Under the pieces are notes generated by a model, which ran no database searches, was not told the DNA's origin, and worked only from the letters and a program-made list of their open reading frames with translations. From Diphasiastrum complanatum (taxonomy: Eukaryota; Streptophyta; Lycopodiopsida; Lycopodiales; Lycopodiaceae), in the NCBI GenBank assembly GCA_029204225.1, contig CM055100.1, positions 16,386,164 through 16,450,163 of the forward strand: a stretch of 64,000 bases of DNA, read 5' to 3'. The position numbers and the translations under genes were made by a program. Positions 61,701-64,000 of the stretch are shown here, one piece after another. Position 1 is the stretch's first letter. Every line of letters begins with the position of its first letter.

Positions 61701-63871
61701 AATGGTGTCAAAACTTGAAATCAGTGGATCATACAGATGCCAATTGGGCTGGTGAAAATTATGATTGAAGACGAACCACATGTTAAACCTTCAATCAAAG
61801 TTCTAGTACTCTTTCTTGGTGTAGTGATAAGCAACCTACAATCGTAATCACCTCCTTCAAAGTTGAGTACCTAAAGCAGCATGTGAAGCCATTTTTGGTG
61901 AAGAAAATTGTTGGAAGACGTTCAACTAAAGCAAGTGGCACCTACAATGTGATAACCAAAGCTGTTTGCAACTGGCCAAGAACCCACCGGTTTGTGATGG
62001 GCAGATAGTGCTAGTTTGCCTTAAGTAATGCCACATCTGCATGTTTGCTCAAGGAAGTTAGTGCAATTGCATTTAAGTTTCAATTCTGAATGTTGTGGAT
62101 TGAAGGAGTCAAAAAAAGAAAAGAAACATACAAGCTTGCTAAATCAATCTGAAACTTTTTGAGAGGAACAATCAGGAAGCTTCCCCCCAGTGTTAATAAT
62201 AGGACCGTTAAACCATGTCATAGTACTTTTCATCTTTTACAAGGTTTCAAGTGTCTACCATGGGTTGAGGAATTTTATAAAAGCTTCTATTAAGCTGTGT
62301 TCTATTTCATTTAGAGAGACCACTTTGGTGTATTGAGTTTAAGTTCAGAGGCTTGAAAGGTTCTGTTGATATGTTATCAGACACTCATCAAAGTCCCTCA
62401 TCGGAGTTATTTAAGTAATTTTTTATTTTCAGATCATTGTGGCTGTAAGGAAACAGCTTCATTTAAATTTTGCATTGACATATCTGCTAATGCAGGTGAT
62501 TGTCAGAAATAGTCTGACAAATGTGGATAGACTTGCAAGGTTGCTGGTGATTGATCCTCCTCCAGAACAGTTGCCATTGATGCAAGGTCCCGATAAAGAA
62601 TGCACTTGTCCTTTGGAACTGCCTACTTTTCAATCTAAAAGCATCAAATATTTCCCTTTTCATGCACTGCTCTCACCAGAGAAGAGTATTGATGTAAATA
62701 TTGCATACTTTTCACCTCAGTTGGCTTTCAACCTCGGACTTCATCATTCATGGATACAGTTTCTGATATCCACTGAGTATCACCTGTATTTTAGTGTTTC
62801 AAATTCAGAATTTAGTTTAGAACAATTGGCAAGTAATAGTAATACATCAGAAGCACTGGCTTTATCATTGCCAAAAGTGGAATTGGGATACTTTCGTCCT
62901 CATAGTATGCAGGGAATTGTGACCGCAACATCCGAGTCTTGTAAGGACAAGCCAAACGAGCCTGTGTTCCCTATTAAATATGCATCGCACATGAGAATAG
63001 CATTTGTTAGAGTACCTGTACCAGCAAACGACGTTGCAAAAGCCACCAAAATCTACTCAAAGAACCATCAGGCTGAGATAGATTCTGCATTGCATGCTCA
63101 TTTCAGCTACGATAGGGTGCTCACAAAGGGGGATATATTTTCTGTGAGCAGTATTCCTGGAGCTTACAGGATTAAAATTCCTGGGGAGGTTGTGGATGAT
63201 AATTTGGTATATTTCAAGGTATTCCTCTACTTTTTTGTGAATACTTGTTAACCAAGTCTTGTTTTTTCTGAGCAGCATTTCTAATGAATTAATATTGGAT
63301 CAATGTCATTTTTTCTCATTGTTACTACTCTTACTAAGTGAATATATGCCCCAAGAATTCTATTTACAAAGCTATTCAGAAATGCAAGGGTTTTGCTTGT
63401 TTGCTGGTTTAGGTGCAGCAATTTGTGAGAACCTGTCACTGGGGAAGTTTTTGCATGCGGATTGTTTTTTATTGCCTTCGTCTTTGCAGACTTGTGCACA
63501 TTACTCTAGTTACACTGTTGGCAATCTTTGTCTTTTTGTTTTCTGCTGTAGCTATGTGATGCTGGATTAAGTTTAGAGCCACTTAGTACTAATGCCTTAG
63601 GGGTACTTTGTCCTCTTTTCTCAGTAGGTACTTGCTCTGGAGCCCTCAGCAGAACGGTTTCTCTGTGTGAATCATAAGCAGACGGCTTTAGTGCTAAGTG
63701 GTTCAGTAACCTCTCAATTACCTCCTTCCGTTATGATTCCTGAAGGAAAATGGGTGCCATCTTTAATGGCATCTGCAGCTCATAAGTTAGCATCATTGCT
63801 GGCACCTCACATTCATCCCAAAGTATTGCCTTTTCAATTAACAACTGCTGTGCTTCTTCAGGGTGTTTCAG
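38885..63871 (+). CDS. PEX6: Peroxisome biogenesis factor 6 (AAA ATPase), 5' part, three exons
   Basis: PEX6 with PEX1 forms the AAA+ motor that pulls the PEX5 import receptor out of the peroxisome membrane. Exons: 38885-39283, 62496-63218 and 63628-63871, all with GT-AG borders and matching phase. Exon 1 begins [11 protein letters not shown], matching the short N-terminus of plant PEX6, and ends with [19 protein letters not shown]. Exon 2 resumes [22 protein letters not shown], which fits the plant PEX6 N-domain across the junction. It also has YLSP-like [24 protein letters not shown] and YFK. Exon 3 reads [25 protein letters not shown] and ends inside [10 protein letters not shown], just before the first P-loop. 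About 455 residues are present out of the roughly 940 usual for plants. Both AAA domains lie beyond the window. An in-frame GTG at 38807 is not a credible start. Intron 1 is 23,212 bp. Confidence 0.93.
39284..40425. other. Intron sequence without recognised gene
   Basis: AT-rich. Near 40385-40425, CATTGAGGGCAATGTTT and AAAATTGGGGAG resemble the region just before a gypsy 3' LTR (polypurine tract). Confidence 0.5.
40426..41979 (-). mobile_element. Gypsy-type remnants including a second copy of the pol-replacing accessory sequence
   Basis: TGTTATGGACACACATAATC at 40426 follows a polypurine run and resembles the LTR start TTATGGACTCGG at 53745; a TATAAATAG lies near 40600. On the minus strand 41617-41327 is an open frame with [13 protein letters not shown] and HIAWSPM. 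At the DNA level it aligns with plus-strand 52.79-53.07 kb (for example TCATGG(C/G)CCT(C/T)ATGGATACCTT in both). So this is a decayed, inverted relative of the accessory region of the 48.6-54.3 kb element. Confidence 0.6.
41980..43733 (-). mobile_element. Deleted gypsy element with LTRs
   Basis: 3' LTR 41980-42410 (431 bp, TGTTACAACCC...GTCCCTAACA on plus) with polypurine tract TTTTAAGGGGGAGGGAA at 42411-42427. 5' LTR remnant from 43554 to about 43733, truncated, next to a PBS-like TTGGTATCAAAGG (minus, about 43540-43553). Inside, at about 42820-42640 minus, is gypsy [22 protein letters not shown]. The catalytic YLDD reads YLDH. Between about 42.85 and 43.5 kb no retroelement domain is seen, and a GC-rich patch (43.17-43.26 kb) is of unknown origin. 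Confidence 0.78.
43733..43820 (+). mobile_element. Gypsy RNase H end fragment
   Basis: [15 protein letters not shown] corresponds to the conserved N-VADALSR end of gypsy RNase H. It follows directly on the broken LTR at 43733, so it is a junction between two elements. Confidence 0.65.
44099..44884 (+). mobile_element. Copia gag with primer-binding site, truncated in the zinc knuckle
   Basis: TGATATCAGAGC at 44099-44110 is a one-mismatch tRNA-Met primer site. The gag frame starts near 44112-44130 ([20 protein letters not shown]) and keeps [53 protein letters not shown], a Lys-rich stretch and CDYCGKDGH. It breaks off after the His of the zinc knuckle where a minus-strand gypsy fragment joins (about 44880). 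The uninterrupted frame suggests a fairly recent copy. Confidence 0.87.
44885..47891 (-). mobile_element. Gypsy element 5' half: LTR, PBS, gag, protease
   Basis: 5' LTR 47371-47891 (521 bp), related to the solo LTR at 23.6 kb. PBS TGGTATCAGAGC at 47358-47369. A leader of about 1.2 kb. Gag tail 46151-45744, with a damaged zinc knuckle ([10 protein letters not shown]). Protease ORF 45727-44852 with [11 protein letters not shown] (active site) and [10 protein letters not shown], followed by the start of RT ([20 protein letters not shown]). The ORF ends by running into the antisense of the copia gag next door, so its last dozen codons are not gypsy. RT, RNase H and integrase are missing. Confidence 0.87.
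47371..47891 (-). repeat. Gypsy 5' LTR, relative of the solo LTR at 23.6 kb
   Basis: Shares with 23597-24183 the blocks AACCACCCAACCAAGTA, AGAAGCTTCACCCCCAAGCC, GTATGACGTGGC and a GGACATAACA end. It lacks the 89-bp duplication. Confidence 0.85.
47954..48400 (+). CDS. Unrecognised open frame of ~133 codons from ATG 48002
   Basis: The ATG at 48002 starts [17 protein letters not shown]; the frame continues with a mixed, protein-like composition ([20 protein letters not shown]) and then a Cys/Phe-rich end. I do not recognise it. It sits between a gypsy LTR and the truncated 5' LTR of the next element. It may be a captured exon or chance; the first 90 residues look more protein-like than most ORFs here. 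Confidence 0.3.
   Translation: MLYSHFFGESFCVDNAMEVDGCFHDFPKTNGSGKEVLVNGFDGQNEDQEVGLKGLQQHKRESGNLELVKSIKGEPIGKDVMDLFLQAIEDSSKVKGSARKCCSSLLYFFYFMFEQFHVDVCKLSRYGKTSYIGLHHFDVEVVLAFWSC
48767..48778 (+). other. Primer-binding site of the non-autonomous gypsy-like element
   Basis: TGGTATCAGAGC directly after the LTR end CGTAACT. Confidence 0.85.
49168..49223. repeat. (CT)n microsatellite
   Basis: About 56 bp of CT within the element leader. ORFs over it are artefacts. Confidence 0.95.
49519..50560 (+). pseudogene. Gypsy-type gag, interrupted by stops
   Basis: Starts near ATG 49519 ([10 protein letters not shown]) with a Pro-rich segment, then the retrotransposon gag core: [40 protein letters not shown] and [10 protein letters not shown]. 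After stops near 50.18-50.22 kb it resumes in the frame from 50227: [33 protein letters not shown]. No CCHC zinc knuckle follows; the region changes instead into an acidic Asp/Val-rich segment. Confidence 0.8.
50227..51426 (+). CDS. Gag C-terminus, acidic insert and aspartic protease ORF (399 codons)
   Basis: Residues 1-100: end of gag. Residues about 130-280: an acidic, Asp/Tyr/Val-rich stretch with no known domain ([38 protein letters not shown]). Residues about 285-390: retropepsin-like domain with [12 protein letters not shown] (active-site Asp followed by TS rather than TG), [11 protein letters not shown], and [15 protein letters not shown]. The stop at 51424-51426 breaks a frame that carries on in +1. 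Confidence 0.75.
   Translation: MELSYLFTDLLPTELISRYIAGLRGALRYDVSSFRPPTLVEAMSLASTLQHKYSDTLPSRFSRPRPSASSFPSMSTPTLAPSVPVPCIVDPRPAFVRRYSSADFADLQDPISHSLSKLPDLLEIVIDLPELVIVSHSESESHIQVPTDGDSHIQVAADMVLDTDIACYDPIDDVVPCFDIVVEYFDATRVPERHAIDVVAYAPYFDIIHGSTVSDALATLVDLHMAYGYTFHDGPIVYSLADFVDTRLDEYAVLLDAYLGQNLSVDASVIMPTYVVPFVDHIILDAGREYIALVDTSSTHSFISSYISTRIRATPVPASQPLSVEVARSHSFPSSQMIQGLDYLIGDFSGQTDFYIISLTHYDIIFGAAWFSSLGTVVVDLSQRTLSFTHAGQHHTCWY
51420..53490 (+). pseudogene. Unknown repetitive accessory region in place of pol
   Basis: About 2 kb of T-rich sequence, open in frame 2 from 51.42 to 52.18 kb (and on to 52.55 kb after one stop) and in frame 1 from 52549 to 52992 and from 53149 onward. Peptides rich in aromatic and hydrophobic residues: [62 protein letters not shown]. 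Diverged internal repeats include ATATCGCTTG (52.37 and 53.02 kb) and GGATACCTTGG (52.93, 53.26, 53.32 kb). It has none of the RT, RNase H or integrase motifs. A homologous stretch lies inverted at 41.3-41.6 kb. Function unknown; it could be a decayed ORF or non-coding packaging sequence. Confidence 0.6.
53493..53697 (+). pseudogene. Chromodomain-like C-terminal tail
   Basis: [20 protein letters not shown] resembles the chromodomain or GPY/F tail of gypsy integrase (VLVQWEG...ATWE). It is in frame with the preceding accessory ORF (from 53149) and ends at TGA 53695-53697. It implies that the element derives from a chromodomain-bearing gypsy whose integrase core was lost. Confidence 0.65.
53743..54322 (+). 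repeat. 3' LTR (580 bp) with internal 157-bp duplication
   Basis: Begins AGTTATGGACTCGG and ends ATTCGTAACT. GGGCCCTAGCCACCGGAAGC starts at 53931 and again at 54088; each copy includes a TATA-like GGCTATAAGTAGGG, so the promoter region is duplicated. Confidence 0.88.
54323..55170. other. No gene; possible leader of another LTR element
   Basis: TGGTATCAGAGC at 54650-54661 followed by AAATCCATGC looks like another primer-binding site; the LTR that should precede it is not defined. Sequences like CAGAGCAAATCCATGC and AGGGCAGATCCGTGCC recur. No ORF with a recognisable domain. Confidence 0.5.
55179..55385 (+). repeat. Three 69-bp tandem repeats in an open frame
   Basis: Units start at 55179, 55248 and 55317 (CTCTCAAAAGAGAG...), 23 codons each ([22 protein letters not shown]). 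They are inside an open frame from 55083 to 55403. Each unit starts with the hairpin-like CTCTCAAAAGAGAG. No known family. Confidence 0.85.
55732..55777. repeat. (GA)n microsatellite
   Basis: About 46 bp. It is the only long tract of this class with GA, not CT, on the plus strand. Confidence 0.95.
56380..57243 (+). mobile_element. Helitron helicase C-terminal fragment with promoter-like upstream region
   Basis: Reading frames from about 56581 give [32 protein letters not shown] and [14 protein letters not shown]-like [17 protein letters not shown], the Pif1-type helicase of Helitron Rep/Hel. After a stop at 56761 the same family continues in frame from 56764: [38 protein letters not shown]. 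The next 57.0-57.24 kb retains [20 protein letters not shown] and FYSADSV. The Rep domain and the first helicase motifs are missing. 56400-56570 resembles the 0.9-1.9 kb repeats, with TATAAAT at 56485-56491. Confidence 0.85.
57228..58458 (+). pseudogene. Copia gag end, protease and integrase with frameshift
   Basis: The frame from 57228 carries zinc knuckle, protease LDSGATSHI (about residue 93) and integrase N-domain to about 58170. There the frame shifts and continues in the ORF 58168-58458 ([39 protein letters not shown]). The first catalytic Asp of the integrase is Asn (VHTNICGPM); the second Asp and the Glu are present. Further pieces: 58542-58862 ([28 protein letters not shown]) and 58956-59285 (RT start). 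Confidence 0.88.
57244..60699 (+). mobile_element. Ty1/copia element, internally deleted, with 3' LTR
   Basis: Gag zinc knuckle ([14 protein letters not shown]), protease ([10 protein letters not shown]), GAG-pre-integrase ([14 protein letters not shown]), integrase, the integrase-RT linker and the first ~110 residues of RT ([30 protein letters not shown]) end at about 59285. A polypurine tract ATTAAGGGGGAG at 60284-60295 introduces the 3' LTR, TGTTAGAGTT...TTCTTACA, 60296-60699. RT catalytic part and RNase H are gone. A MITE-like insertion lies at 59421-59670. The 59.7-60.28 kb stretch has no recognisable domain. Confidence 0.87.
59413..59678. mobile_element. GC-rich MITE-like insertion with 8-bp target duplication
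   Basis: CAATATAG at 59413-59420 and 59671-59678 flank a 250-bp insert. The insert is strongly GC/CpG-rich at both ends (repeats of GGACGCGTCC and GTCCGAAC) with an A/T-run centre. 8-bp duplications are typical of hAT elements, and many hAT ends begin CAG, as the left end does here; the right end does not match well. No ORF. Confidence 0.6.
60700..61020 (-). mobile_element. Gypsy gag fragment
   Basis: The minus strand reads [20 protein letters not shown] and [10 protein letters not shown], similar in pattern to the gag core [11 protein letters not shown]...LRHAMI of the 49.5 kb element. Several stops. Confidence 0.5.
61021..61380. other. No gene recognised
   Basis: AT-rich intron sequence; the minus ORF 61046-61324 has no recognisable domain. 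Confidence 0.45.
61381..61990 (+). mobile_element. Copia RT end / RNase H fragment, heavily decayed
   Basis: [40 protein letters not shown] (61545-61700) and then DANWAGE correspond to the copia RT thumb and RNase H start. Later motifs are barely readable and frames shift. Confidence 0.75.
61991..62495. other. Intron sequence without gene
   Basis: No recognisable coding signal. Ends with the pyrimidine tract and TAATGCAG acceptor of PEX6 exon 2. Confidence 0.6.
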
Positions 63872-64000
63872 GTGAGTGAGGCATTTGTTATGAGCCTTTG
63901 TAGGCTTTAGACAACCTGCCTGGATGTTTATGCATGCACATGGAATCGTTGTCCAGAAGATATTCCTAATCAATGCTGCAGGTTTTGGTTATTTCCATAC
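63872..64000 (+). other. Start of PEX6 intron 3
   Basis: GTGAGT donor at 63872. A CTGCAG at 63977-63981 would open a frame reading GFGYFH, which does not fit the GCGKRT P-loop expected next, so the true exon 4 is probably outside the window. Confidence 0.6.

Larger units (their letters stand above)
39284..62495 (+). other. PEX6 intron 1, 23.2 kb, filled with transposons
   Basis: Donor TGG|GTAAGC and acceptor TAATGCAG|GTG. Every other feature between these coordinates lies inside this intron. The coding phase is 0 on both sides and no PEX6 coding sequence is missing between the exons by comparison with plant PEX6, so the transposons need only be spliced out for the gene to work. Confidence 0.85.

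Noticed and set aside
63982-64000. PEX6 exon 4 starting after CTGCAG at 63981
   Set aside because: The reading (GFGYFH) does not fit the GCGKRT P-loop that should follow QGVSG.

Overview
This is nuclear DNA of a land plant, most likely a seed plant. It carries an intact intron-containing alpha-tubulin gene of plant type, the 5' part of a plant-type PEX6 gene, and dense wreckage of Ty1/copia and Ty3/gypsy LTR retrotransposons, a CACTA (En/Spm) DNA transposon and Helitron helicase. Long (CT)n tracts and a 23.2-kb intron packed with transposons suggest a large genome such as a gymnosperm or an early-diverging or TE-rich angiosperm. The species cannot be read from the sequence.

Layout. 0-3 kb: a broken histone-H3-fold fragment resembling CENH3 (minus strand); two diverged ~0.46-kb tandem units carrying an 18-bp motif in both orientations; and a spliced-looking fragment of an unrecognised gene (plus strand). 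3-9.3 kb: two decayed minus-strand copia elements. 9.5-13.5 kb: simple repeats and small inverted-repeat elements. 13.5-23.1 kb: a CACTA transposon on the minus strand, with a run of GCCACGCGTGGC palindromes beside it. Its last coding exon is split by an almost complete 6,044-bp copia element with 277-bp LTRs and a 5-bp target duplication. 23.6-24.2 kb: a gypsy solo LTR with a perfect target duplication. 25.86-27.52 kb: alpha-tubulin (minus strand, four exons). 28-38.7 kb: copia fragments in both orientations, one with a duplicated integrase core.

38.9 kb to the right edge: PEX6 on the plus strand. Exon 1 is at 38885-39283, exon 2 at 62496-63218 and exon 3 at 63628-63871; the gene continues past the window. 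Intron 1 holds at least four gypsy remnants, three copia remnants, a Helitron helicase fragment, a GC-rich MITE-like insertion and a 69-bp tandem repeat. One of the gypsy elements (about 48.6-54.3 kb) is non-autonomous: gag, protease and a chromodomain-like tail remain, but reverse transcriptase, RNase H and integrase are replaced by about 2 kb of repetitive sequence of unknown function. A second copy of that sequence lies at about 41.3-41.6 kb in the other orientation.

Only alpha-tubulin and PEX6 look like functional host genes. Everything else is mobile DNA, its decay products, or fragments of host genes. No tRNA, rRNA or CRISPR was seen.
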